Part shown: piece after piece, positions 24,849-35,199 of the stretch
How positions within the stretch are numbered: position 1 is the stretch's first letter
Layout of the letters: the number at the start of each line of letters is the position of its first letter
NCBI GenBank assembly: GCA_018417955.1
Contig: JACTVC010000005.1
Coordinates: 248,001 to 312,000, forward strand
DNA: 64,000 nt
DNA from: Laccaria trichodermophora
Lineage: Eukaryota > Basidiomycota > Agaricomycetes > Agaricales > Hydnangiaceae
Reading direction: 5' to 3'
The notes under the pieces: model-generated
Seen by the model: the letters and a program-made list of their open reading frames with translations, nothing else
Told to the model about the DNA's origin: nothing
Databases searched by the model: none
Program-made: the position numbers and the translations under genes

Positions 24849-26235
24849 CTAACTTGACCCAGGTCCCCGGAGTTGTTTCTGCTTTTCCTGTTCCAACCGC
24901 TGTGATGATTCTTCAGCACCTCCAAAGGAAACTCTTTGGCAAAAAAAAAAAACCTACATGATACAAAAGTTGTACTGCCATCTGGATGTTGGCAGGTTGT
25001 CCAGTGATAACTACCAACCGTTCACCCTCACCTCCTGCAGGCGCGGGAGCCCCGTTCATTCCCACGCCCACCGCCCCAGGTTCCATAATTTTGATTTGAC
25101 TTGCGCTCATATGTCTAATCTCGTTTATCTTGCTGCCCCCCTTTCCAATGATACACCCAACGAGATCATTCGGAATATAGATTTGTTGCGTCTGCAGCTG
25201 TTGCGGAGGAGGATTGTGGGGAGGTGGATAGGGGTTTGATGCATATCCTGGGACATAAGATGATCCACCTTGTGTGGGTCGACGGGAGTGACTCGAAGGA
25301 CGGTAGGTCGAATTTGCTGAGGATGGCATTCGCTCTTGAGCTTCGATAAGAATATTTCCAATATAGTATGTTGCAATGTGAATGGCGTCTGCAACGCCCG
25401 CTACACTAAGAACTCGCTGTAAAGGCGGTGAGTGATCAAAGCAGCCGCCAAGAACCCAAGAGCCTCACCTCCGTAGACCCTGGGAGCATTCCCTCACTCG
25501 CATTCAACCTAGCCCCACTAGCATCTTGTATCTCCTTAATTTTTGACCCTTGTTTACCAATGACGGATCCCATCCGAGAGTTGGGAATCATAAACTTGAT
25601 TGTCACTGCTCGACTGCCAGGTACAGAGGGAACGTCAAACGGTTCATCGTTAATCCTGCGAACAATGAGACCAAAAGCCTGATATCTCGTGAGACAAGAT
25701 AATTGTATTCGGGACACCACGGACAGACCTTCGAAACTGCATCGAGGGGCCCAGAAACATTCAAGATTCGTTCAGGGTTACCTGGAATACTCTCAGAAAC
25801 CATAACCCGAGCACCGCTCTTCTCGCGGATTTCATTGACATGAGACCCGCCCTTTCCGATGATGATTGAAGCATCTTGAGTAACAATCAGGCACCTCATA
25901 TGAATGTTTGCTGAAGGAGGTGCGGCCGTAGATGTAGTTGAGGGTTCTCCGGAAGTGGTCACCGAGTCCTTTTTGTCGCCATCGGAAGGCTTGACGTCAG
26001 CAGAATCCGTCTTGGATTTGGACGAGGAATTATTGCCGTCTGCAGCAGCAGCAGGAGCAGAAGAATCGGTCATGGTTATGTCCGCAGCGGGAGATTGAGA
26101 AATGGAGCCCGTACTATTGGCTGTAACCTCATCCGAAGAGGCAGCTGCTCCTGTATTTGCGCGCTTGTGTTGCTTCTGTTGCTCACTATCAGAAGGAGAG
26201 CGTGACCTCTTGCGATTTGAGTCAGCGTCTGGCAT
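24849..26235 (-). CDS. Triple KH-domain RNA-binding protein (PCBP/hnRNP K, Rnc1/Pbp2-like)
   Basis: A disordered acidic and Ser/Thr/Ala-rich N-terminus (MPDADSNRKRSRSPSDSEQQ) precedes three KH domains. KH1 has IIIGKGGSHVNEIREKSGAR, KH2 has MGSVIGKQGSKIKEIQDASG, and KH3 has LVGCIIGKGGSKINEIRHMS. A Pro/Gln/Tyr-rich linker (YASNPYPPPHNPPPQQLQTQ) separates KH2 and KH3. It ends RLEQEKQKQLRGPGSS after a final intron near 24905-24953. Each GxxG loop is intact, so all three domains should bind single-stranded nucleic acid. Relatives act in mRNA stability, translation control or telomere function. The ATG at 26235 was chosen because the frame upstream offers only a TTG. A possible 5' UTR intron begins at about 26408. 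Confidence 0.88.
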
Positions 26236-26533
26236 TGCCAATTTAGTTTACAGAAAGGTTCAATTGAGACGGATTGGGGGTGCGAGGCCAGGTAAGACTA
26301 GGCTTGGGGAGTATAGGCGCAGAGTGTAGTCTGATGGGAGGGGTAGGGAGGGATGTGAGGGGAGGCGAGGATGGAGGAGGCGACGGTGAATGGACTGCTT
26401 GTACATACCTTTGAACGACAGACTCAACGACGAGGACGACGGCGATGGTGGTTGAAGTTTAAGAGAAGGGACGATGCTTTGCCCTCGGACGACGCCAGCA
26501 ATGATAGGTGTACAAATATGTGTATACAATCTA

Positions 26534-28699
26534 TCATACTAAACCGGCAACATAATCCACATAATCCCTCCAACGCCGCTCCCACCCAGCGATAGCCTGC
26601 CTTTTCTCTTCATTGTTCAGCGTAGAAAACTGCCATGTGTCAGAATAGTTCTTTGCGGTTGATAATTTCTTACCTCTATACTGTCTCGCGCAAGCCCACC
26701 CAGGGTACTTAATCCGCATACCTCACTGGACACAAAGACTTGGTAATAATCAAAAGTGAGTCCCATGTTGCCAAATACTGCCGGGTCGTCGGAGCATAAC
26801 GCAACCGGTACTCCATTATTCATGAGCGCGGGGAGTGGATGCATCGGCATTGACGAGGTTAATCGCTATCAAGTCTCTTTAGCATATCGAAGTATTGGCT
26901 GAGACAAACTGTACCAGAATCTCGTTTCTTTATTCATCTCTGGTCAGATCACGTGGAAACCCAACAAGAAGCAGCGACGTACGATATCGGACAAACCTCA
27001 ACAGCAATTCCACGCTCACGACAAATCTTGACAAGTTCTGGGTGCTTTATCAAGGAAAATCTGCACCATCGTCAGCCTAGCGGGACTCCTCAACGTAACC
27101 GTACATACCCGTGACCAATCCGTTTTGTTCCCAATAAAATGGCATCGTAAAGGTTTGCATCTGCGTCAGTCCCATCACCAAGCGTTTCCCCTGCGTGAAA
27201 GAGGAAGGGTATATCAACGCCCTCCTCCTTCTGACGCTCGCGAAAGCGGAGAAGTGGTTCGATATAGTAAATGAGCGGCTTCAGGGCGTTTTCATCCCCA
27301 ACGAGATCAAATCCTGCAAGAAGTCAGCAATCGAAAAAAAAAATGCCACAGAAGATACGAACCGGCAATGAGATGCGGAAACTCTTTCTTCAAAGCAATA
27401 CAATCCTCCAGATACCATTCTAGTTCTTCTGGAGTGATGAAACGTATGGTAGAATAGATGATCTGAGCATACCAAAGTTTAGAGAAGATAGCCTTCAGAT
27501 TTACTAAAACGACTGACTTTGGCTCCAATAAAGGCATCCCCACGCCCGTCAATCTTCATCTTCATTTTGACTTCACTCTGAACTTGATCAAATATAAGTA
27601 GCCACTCGCGATGAGAGACATTTTCTTGTCCGTCGGCCCCAACCATGAACCTTCCGAGATAGGTCAGTCCTCTTGACCTCGTTTCCTCAGAGGCAAACAG
27701 AACACACTTGCGCAAAAAGTTGATCCTGGCTTCAATATACGAGATACCATCTTCAATTGCAGTAAAAAAGAACTCTCTTATATACTCTGCAAACAATGGC
27801 TGGAAGTGAATCAACCCCTGTTTTTGGTCAGGCTACGCGATTGCATATAGATGGAGGAACGACAGACATAGGACGTGATAAAAGTGCTGGTGAACTTTTG
27901 CCATATCTGTCCAATTGCTTCAATAAATCCAATGTAATTGTAAGTAGGCCCGGGCGAACCTTTGCAACGGTATTGTGGGTTCCGTAAGCTTCTGCAGGGT
28001 TAATCGTCATTGCGGCTAGGACCCATCTATCAAATCCTTCTGGTCCACCGAACTCAGCGTTGAAGGACTGCCGAGCATTCCTGATGGGAACCCATGTTCC
28101 AATAGCATAACCTGCGTCCGTTAAGCCGGCACTATAGGTGAAGAGGTCCTCGGATAGAGCCCTAAATTCGGGCAAGTTGGTGGGCAGGTTCGCAACGGTC
28201 AGGGGTTGGTGAACCCGAACGTGAAAAGCAGGATATTTGAGCGCAAGTTTGAGAAGAAACTCAGCGTTGACCATCGCATCTAGATGTGCATGAAGGAGCG
28301 CGCCTTTTGGCATCTACAAAGAAATGAGCAAGCTTCTACAAGGAGTTCACTATGTATGCGATAAACATGTACCTTGTTGAGGATCTCGAATATCTTAGTG
28401 CGGACGATGATACTCTTGCCTGGGAGGCATTCATCAGTCACTTCCGACATTCAACTGCGATCCAGATACTCGCCAGTCAAAAATTCCATCCCGGGAAAGG
28501 GATGAGGAATTGATGGATGCTCCTCTTTCCATATTGTAGCCTCCTCATCAGCGCGTATGCGCCGTAAGATTTCATCAGCCTTGATTTCGTTCAAGGTGAG
28601 TGCTTTGACTCGTAAATTTTCTCGACGAAGCGATCGATCCCGTAATATGAGAGCAGCACGTTTGTCTCGATACCCGGGCAGGGCGGTCGTGGAGGACAT
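26534..28699 (-). CDS. Adenosine deaminase-related growth factor (ADA2/CECR1-like)
   Basis: The frame gives MSSTTALPGYRDKRAALILR, a charged helical region (NEIKADEILRRIRADEEATI), then the metallohydrolase core. Visible catalytic motifs are the metal-binding LLHAHLDAMVNAEF (HxH), FLFHAGETLGDGTDADAN (HAGE), GTKRIGHG, CPISNEILRL and VALCSDDPAVFG (SDDP, zinc ligand). It also has the ADGF pattern FFFTAIEDGISYIEARIN, and it ends WRDYVDYVAGLV. The reaction is hydrolytic deamination of adenosine or a relative to the inosine form. ADGF proteins are normally secreted, but the chosen start shows no signal peptide. An in-frame start at 28804 would add a very hydrophobic stretch (TIQIVIVIVIVLSHVHH) coded by a microsatellite. 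Confidence 0.86.
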
Positions 28700-28751
28700 T
28701 TTGGGGTTGGCGATTCCTTGAACGAACTCATGATGGACATGTGAGAGCACT

Positions 28752-28770
28752 ATCACAATCACAATCACAA
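28752..28770. repeat. Short ATCACA microsatellite
   Basis: Three perfect ATCACA units plus a partial unit lie just upstream of the ADA2-like start codon. On the minus strand they would encode the alternating Ile/Val stretch of a possible N-terminal extension of that gene. Confidence 0.8.
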
Positions 28771-28926
28771 TTTGAATCGTCACGGGAGCATTGAAAGCAT
28801 GCAATCAACGAAAACGATAATAACTTGTGCAATAATTCTACATTGTAATGACAATCCTAATGGCTACATGAAAATATGGGAAAATATTATCTGGTCCGTG
28901 TTCATTACTGTTCATGGCTCAGATCG

Positions 28927-30238
28927 TTACGAAGAGGCCACTGTAGCAGTCAACAGCTCCGAAAGGTTAAATGAGCCCGTCGGGGAAGGTACGGCAGGGG
29001 GGGTGGCCACCTGGCTGATGAAAGTCAGTCCACCACCTGCGTTGCCGTTCGCGGAAGTCGCGCTTGCGGCTGGAGGGACAGAGAGGTTAATGACGCCAGT
29101 GGCAGAGGGAGTGGCAGTTGTCGACACGGAGGAAGCTGATGAGGACGTAATTGCGGGAGACGTCAAAGTGACAGCGGGGGGGACGGCTGAAGAAACCCTA
29201 ATGGCGCTGGGAGATGAAGAAAGGGTTGCAGAGACTGAAGGAAGACCGCAGGAGGCGGAAACAAAGACGGTGGAAACGACAGTTACGGTAACAATCCCAT
29301 CTGTACCAATTACAACTGTTGGCGTTACAATGGCAGCGCTGCTGGAAGAGGTCGATATGGGTGTAGAGCTCGTCAGGGCGGTTGTGGTCGCAGAGGACGG
29401 AGCAGGCAAAGTGCTGGGAGCTTGGCGGCGGTTGAGCAAAATGACAGATGGAGTTGTGGAAGCAGACGATTTTGAAGTAAGATATATGGTAGTGGGAGCT
29501 GGTGCGTTCACCTGATTTGCAACTGTCGGGGTGGAGGACGCACTTGTAAGAGTACGAGACTGGCTGGCTGATTTGACGGTCCGGGGAGTTGCAAGGGGTA
29601 CACTGGACGTAGTGTCATCGTCCTCACAAGGGTCGTCAGGAATCTGCGAGGCGCCAGTGCTATGATTTCCCTCGTCGCAATCGTCCCCGTCATCAGTGCT
29701 AGGCGTGTCCTCATCACAATCATCGTCAGCTGAGTCATCTCCTCCAGAAGGAGTGGGAGCAGATGTGCCGTTGTTGCCTTGAGCCGGAGGCACCGCGCCT
29801 GTTACACCACCGTCGACGCCAGTGGCAGCAAAACGGGCTGCGGCATCCGTAGGAGTATCACAAACAAGGCTGGTACCAGGCTTGTTTACGAGGGGAAGGG
29901 CATAGCAGGCGAGACCTGAGCTGCAGGTAGATAACGCCCATTTTCCACCAACACATTGGGCAAAAGCTGAGGTGACACAGGCCATCTGACCGTCTATTTG
30001 TGCGATTAGAACACAAGGCAGTGGCATGAAAGTAGGACGAACCTTGACAAAAATCTGTTGGCTTTATGGAAGCGAACTGGGAGTTGAGTTTCTGGGCATC
30101 AAGCCCATTTTGTTTGAGAAAATCCGGGGCTGCAGCGGCCTGGCGTGGTGTGAGTTGGTCGTAAGAGAGCTGAGCAGGGGCTGAATAGACTGCAGCAAGA
30201 AGAGCAAGGAGAGAAAATAAAGAAAGAAGAAAAGACAT
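28927..30238 (-). CDS. Secreted protein with a chitin-binding CBM19-like domain and a Ser/Thr/Asp-rich tail
   Basis: The start MSFLLSLFSLLALLAAVYSA is a clear signal peptide. After APAQLSYDQLTPRQAAAAPD and one intron (about 29998-30046), a cysteine-rich module reads PTDFCQDGQMACVTSAFAQC, VGGKWALSTCSSGLACYALP and NKPGTSLVCDTPTDAAARFA. Its spacing matches the carbohydrate-binding module family 19 (chitin). The rest (about 300 residues) is acidic (DSADDDCDEDTPSTDDGDDC) and then Ser/Thr/Ala/Val-rich, as in heavily O-glycosylated wall proteins. No hydrophobic C-terminal GPI signal is seen (it ends NLSELLTATVASS). A role at the cell wall is inferred. Confidence 0.78.
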
Positions 30239-30373
30239 GAGTGAATGAGGGAGGCACCTGGCCAAATAAGATGGAGAGAGAGAGAGAGAAAAGAGAATGG
30301 GATGATTGGACAAATCTTATCGTTGCTTTTATATAGATTTTTGTCCCCATTGTTGTTCCAAAAATAGCCTTCA

Positions 30374-32291
30374 ATGCAACCTTCAACAAAGCTAGCTGTG
30401 ACAATTCGAGTCCTCATCGCCTTGGCCACAACCACATTCTTTCAACCAGACGAGTACTTTCAGGCTTTGGAACCTGCTCATCATCTCGTATTTGGCTATG
30501 GTCATCTCACTTGGGAATGGTTATCACCGCATCCAATTCGAAGTTTTATATACCCAGCCTTGAATGTCCCAATATTCTGGCTATTGCGCGTCACACGTCT
30601 TGCTGACTCTGCATATTTAGGGGACTGGTTATTGGCAAGTGCCTTATTTTATATATTTTTGTTTCTGTTCCCAACTTTGCCAGATCCTCGGTCCCAAGAT
30701 TTTACATGGTCTTTTGGCGGCTGGCACAGATATCGGGCTCTGCAAACTCACCCGCACTGTGCTGAGTGTAGATGCCGTTCCTCTTGCGGTGCGCTTTCCC
30801 CGTCGTCCGGCTTTTCAAACTGCTTGAAAGAAATTCATCTAGCTGCTGCTATCATTGAGCTCATTCTTTAACGCTCTAGCGCTGTCCCGGTCCCTCTCCA
30901 ATTCTCTCGAGACTTCACTCTCAACAATAGCATTCTCGTTTTATCCATGGGATGCTAGCTCGCATCCCAATTATCAATTAGCGATCCCCAGGTTCGTCTC
31001 CAATCATGTTGCACATCAATATTTCATTTTTACTGGATCCAGGTTAGAAAAGACGATACTATTCAGCGCTCTTGCTTGTCTCATTCGACCCACAAACGCT
31101 TTGATTTGGGTCTATCTATATGGAAGCCTTTTGTGGATACTCAGAAAACATACGAAATTTGTTTTCTCTATCATTCGTCAGGTTACCCTGGTTTTGTAAG
31201 TCTTACGTTCTATTAAAGAGTTACAAACTTATCATTCTCAAAGAACTATCGCTCTATTATTTCAATTCTCAATTGATTCCATGTACTACGGCAAAGCAAT
31301 ATTCACCCCTCTCAACTTCCTGCTCACCAATTTGTCTTCCGTCTCCCTATTCTACGGTTCCAATCCCTGGCATTATTATGTCACGCAAGCTTTGCCCATT
31401 CTTTGCACTACCGCGCTGCCTTTTTCTATCCATGGGATGTGGTGCACCCTCACTGGCAGAAGCCAAAACAACCGAGCTCTCCAAATCATGTTGAAAACCA
31501 TCCTTTGGTCCATCGCTGTATATTCATTCGCTGGGCACAAGGAATGGCGTTTTCTTCACCCTCTCTTGCCGCTTCTTCATGTAATGGCCGCAAAATCACT
31601 TCTGGAGTTGAACAGTTCATCAAATAGGGCGGGATACCTGCCCATCAAACGAAAACACCTCGTTCTGCTGCTCCTGACACTTCCGGCATCACTCTATGTT
31701 GTGCTCTTTTACTGCAGTGCTCCGATCTCTGTTCTCGCCTACTTCCGATCCCTTCCGCACGAGGAGCTCACCCAGACCACCATTGGGTTCCTAATGCCCT
31801 GTCATTCCACACCAGGTTATGCATATCTCCATCGTAAGGAGCTGGCGGACGGACGGATGTGGGCCCTTGGCTGCGAACCCCCGTCTCGGTAAGCAAAATC
31901 CACATCGGTTGGTTACAAAGGATGAGTTTATTGACGATGCAGCAGACACCAGGATCTGGCGTCGTATCATGACCAGACTGATATATTTTATGCATCACCA
32001 CAGACTTATCTAAGCACTTACTTTCCGGATAAAGTCAACCAGTCCTTCCCACTCTCTCCATTTCCGACCTCGATCCCCGGTTCACCATCAGTCGGTGTGC
32101 GAGAATTTCCATGGAGGCACGAGTGGCCGGAATATTTAGTTTTTTTTGGAGACCTCTTGCATGGGGGTGCGATTCGACAAATTTTAGAAGAAAAGGGTTA
32201 TGTGGAAATTTGGAAGGCGGGACCGGAATGGCACGGGGAGGGAAGGCGGAAAGGTGGAGTACGGGTTTGGAAATGGCGTCATCGCACATGA
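30374..32291 (+). CDS. GPI10: GPI mannosyltransferase 3 (Gpi10/PIG-B, GT22)
   Basis: The start MQPSTKLAVTIRVLIALATT runs into the GT22 lumenal motif FFQPDEYFQALEPAHHLVFG and YGHLTWEWLSPHPIRSFIYP. Several membrane segments follow. Later conserved pieces are CLIRPTNALIWVYLYGSLLW, FYGSNPWHYYVTQALPIL and the signature SFAGHKEWRFLHPLLPLLHV, and the C-terminus contains FPWRHEWPEYLVFFGDLL. Gpi10 transfers the third mannose to the GPI precursor in the ER lumen from dolichyl-phosphate mannose. The order of motifs and membrane segments is that of the family. It shares a 135-bp divergent promoter with the secreted CBM19-like gene and converges with the NADH dehydrogenase gene across only 41 bp. Confidence 0.92.
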
Positions 32292-32332
32292 GTTGGCCCA
32301 TCACCCCACCAGGGCGAAGCTGTGTTGATCAC

Positions 32333-34963
32333 TCAAAGACGCGATAAATCGCGACCCCAGATACCGCTAAACAGGACCAATGTTAGCAAACCAGCGTGTA
32401 AAACAAGTATAATGTAGATCTTGCCGAATGATCCAGTCAATCATCAGAAGTGCTCTAGTCCTTGCGCTAACCTGCTCGTTCCAGTAGATGCTCCTCCATG
32501 CGTACATTGCCATCAGGCCGCCCATAAACGAATACTTTCCAAAGTCGAACACAGCCGCATTTCCAATGTAGGCCAGGCTTCCAAGGTGAAGATAGCGGAA
32601 TGGCCCCGTGATGCTTTCATCAGAAACGACTCCGATGGCTGCAGAAGGCACCTCGTCCGGCGAAAGTGTAGCAGTCTGTCGAGCGAGCTTGTGCAATTTC
32701 GCCCCCAAGTATTTACCTTGCTGGGACGCCACTTGGGCAGTCTGAGATACGTCTACGTCAACGACCGGGAAACAAATGAAACATGACAGAACGCACAGCA
32801 GGAAGGGAGGTGATTCTGTTTCCAATTTCCTCCAAGAGTTTGACTAGTTCATTCAAGGAGAGGCTGTTGTCTGCATCCGTGTCGTACATTTGGAATAGTT
32901 GCTTGACCTGTGAGCAAAACACAATGAGCGTCGGAAACTGGCAGCTAAGGTATATCTTACCTCGACCAGGTGGTCTTCAGCCATTGGAATCCGTGCTTTA
33001 ATCCTCTTGACCATGTGTTGCCATTCTCCAAAATCAATTTTCCCATTCTTGTCCTCATCCGCTTCCTCGACGAGATCCATAAAGTGGCTTACAATTGAGG
33101 TCTCGATCTACCGATTCCACGTTAAACGCCAGAGTCAGAGCCCGAATACAAGTAAAATAACTGACGGTCGCACAATCTCCCACTGCGTACAGCTCGCCCA
33201 ATGGGGCGCCTTTTACACGCAGGTGGGCGTCCGTCTCGATGGCTCGCTTATGTGCTTGATTGGGGAGGAGGCTTGACACGCGCTTCGTGAACGGATTCAT
33301 AGCAATTCCCGTAGACCATAGAACGAAGTTTGTTGGGATAGAGTGTTGTTCAACCTTGCCATCAGCTGAGTGGGTGGTATATATGACATGGTCGGGGGTG
33401 ACGGCGGCGACACTGAGCGGAGGATAAGGTAAAAGTAAGAGGGTAAAAAGAACGTCCGAACCGAGCGGATGTTACAAGATCGACTTTGTCACGGCCAAAT
33501 TTTTCCTGTTCGCACAATGATCAGAACTAACGAACCTCAAAAATAGGCAAATAAATACTAACTTCCGCAAATTTAGAAATGGCTTCCGAATACTGGACTT
33601 ACTCTCATCAATAAAAAGGACAATCGCGTGGGTTGGGGAGACGTACGGTATTCAAAATATGTTCTCTTGACTGTATAACATGTATCGAGACTTCTTCTCT
33701 GCAAATTTTCGGAAACTGCGATGGCGTCAACTTCTACTTGAAACGATACGAAGAAAGCCCACAAACATAATTCATGATATCTTCTTGGCAAAAGTCGTAA
33801 ATTTCCTGAATTTGACACAATTAAATGACAGGTCACTGGAGAATGTTGGAACTCACCGCAGCCGTTTCGACACCTGTAGGTCCCCCTCCGCATATTACGA
33901 AACTAAGCAGGCGCTTTCTTTCTTCAACTGAGGTGGTTGGCAAGCTTGCAGCTTCGAAATTGTCTAGAACACAAAATTGAGGCAAGGACCTGCAACGGTG
34001 ACATAGAACGTACCCATAATACGGCGGCGAATGGCCTGAGCATCTCCAATGGTTTTCAGGTGGAAACAATTTTCCAAGCCTGGAACGCCGTGTGTGCTAG
34101 AAGATGAGCCAACGGCAATGACGAGTTTGTCGTAACTTGAAGCAAGTTGATCATCATCAAGAAGAAAATAACGGGAAAAGCTCGTACGGAACGTAAATAC
34201 TAGCCTTTTCGCCGGTAGTTGACGTTGTTTCGACTTCAAGAAGGCGATCGGACATGACAATGTCAACAGCTTTTCCTGAAACAAAGTGGCCGCGGAGACG
34301 AGCGATAATTTTACGAATAGGTTCGACGAGAGAGCGAACTTGAACTGTGCCTACAATAGCGGCTAGAATAGACATGAAATTCAGGTCAAAGAAGAGACGG
34401 AGAAGAAACAAACATGGCAGAAGAGGAGTAAACGTGGTGAAGGTTTCTGCCGAAACGACTGTGATATGATAATCTCCTGGGTGCAAGTTTTGGAGAACAC
34501 CCATAGCCTGGACGAGTAGGTGAGAAACCGTAAGAGAAAGAGGGCGAATGCGAAGACGTACGCCCCAGCCTCCTCCAACAATGACGAGTTTTGGTTTTTC
34601 GGCTAATCGCTTTGCCTCTTCGTCCTCTTCATCGTCGACTTGGGACCTCACGACGGGAAGGTTCTTGGGTCCGCCGCGTTCGGGACTCAAAGCGAGGGGA
34701 TTGATGGGAACGCGGTCGATGTGCTTGTTGTTATAGGTGAAAGCATCGTGGACTAAAATACCTACGGCAAGGGTACAAGTTCCAATAATAGTGGATAAAC
34801 AGGTCAAGGCGGTGATGCGAGCGACTTTGCGTGCCCTCGACAAAGGTGGTGGAGAGGCGTTAGATTCAGTGGAGAAGAAAGCCCTGGGAGAACGCGCTGA
34901 GCGGACCAACGGAGCTGAGAGCCTGGCGGCGCGTGTCGGAACACGACCAAAGGTAGAGAACAT
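32333..34963 (-). CDS. NDE1: External alternative NADH dehydrogenase (type II, NDE) with EF-hands
   Basis: A presequence (MFSTFGRVPTRAARLSAPLV) and a hydrophobic anchor (ALTCLSTIIGTCTLAVGILV) precede the first dinucleotide fold (KPKLVIVGGGWG, then GVLQNLHPGDYHITVVSAET). The second nucleotide site is LLSFVICGGGPTGVETAA. Other family pieces are KLVIAVGSSSSTHGVPGLEN, VLWSTGIAMNPFTKRVSS and GAPLGELYAVGDCAT. An inserted EF-hand pair (EADEDKNGKIDFGEWQHMV and MYDTDADNSLSLNELVKLL) indicates Ca2+ regulation, known for fungal external enzymes. It ends with MIDWIIR joined to GIWGRDLSRL. That last join needs a GC-AG intron at 32367-32424. It oxidises cytosolic NADH at the outer face of the inner mitochondrial membrane without proton pumping. 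Confidence 0.92.
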
Positions 34964-35199
34964 GGTGGTTGGAATCTAAAGAAGGAGCCAAGCTCGAGGG
35001 ACTTGTCGAGGGAGCCCTGTCAGTGATCAAGCTTCAGGGTTAATGACTAGTATATATTTTACTGTAGTATCTCGTTCATACCATTGTATTCGATTTGAAA
35101 AGCTGTCTTCAATTCGTATTCAATTTGAAAAGCTGTATTCAACTTGTATTAGAAAGGAGCGTGTGTCTTTTTTTCCCTTCCATCACCATCCCAACTCCA

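Noticed and set aside
28772..29515. A 247-codon open frame on the plus strand
   Set aside because: It is antisense to the Ser/Thr/Val-rich tail of the secreted protein at 28927-30238; low-complexity codons on one strand often leave the other strand open. The minus strand has the signal peptide and cysteine module.
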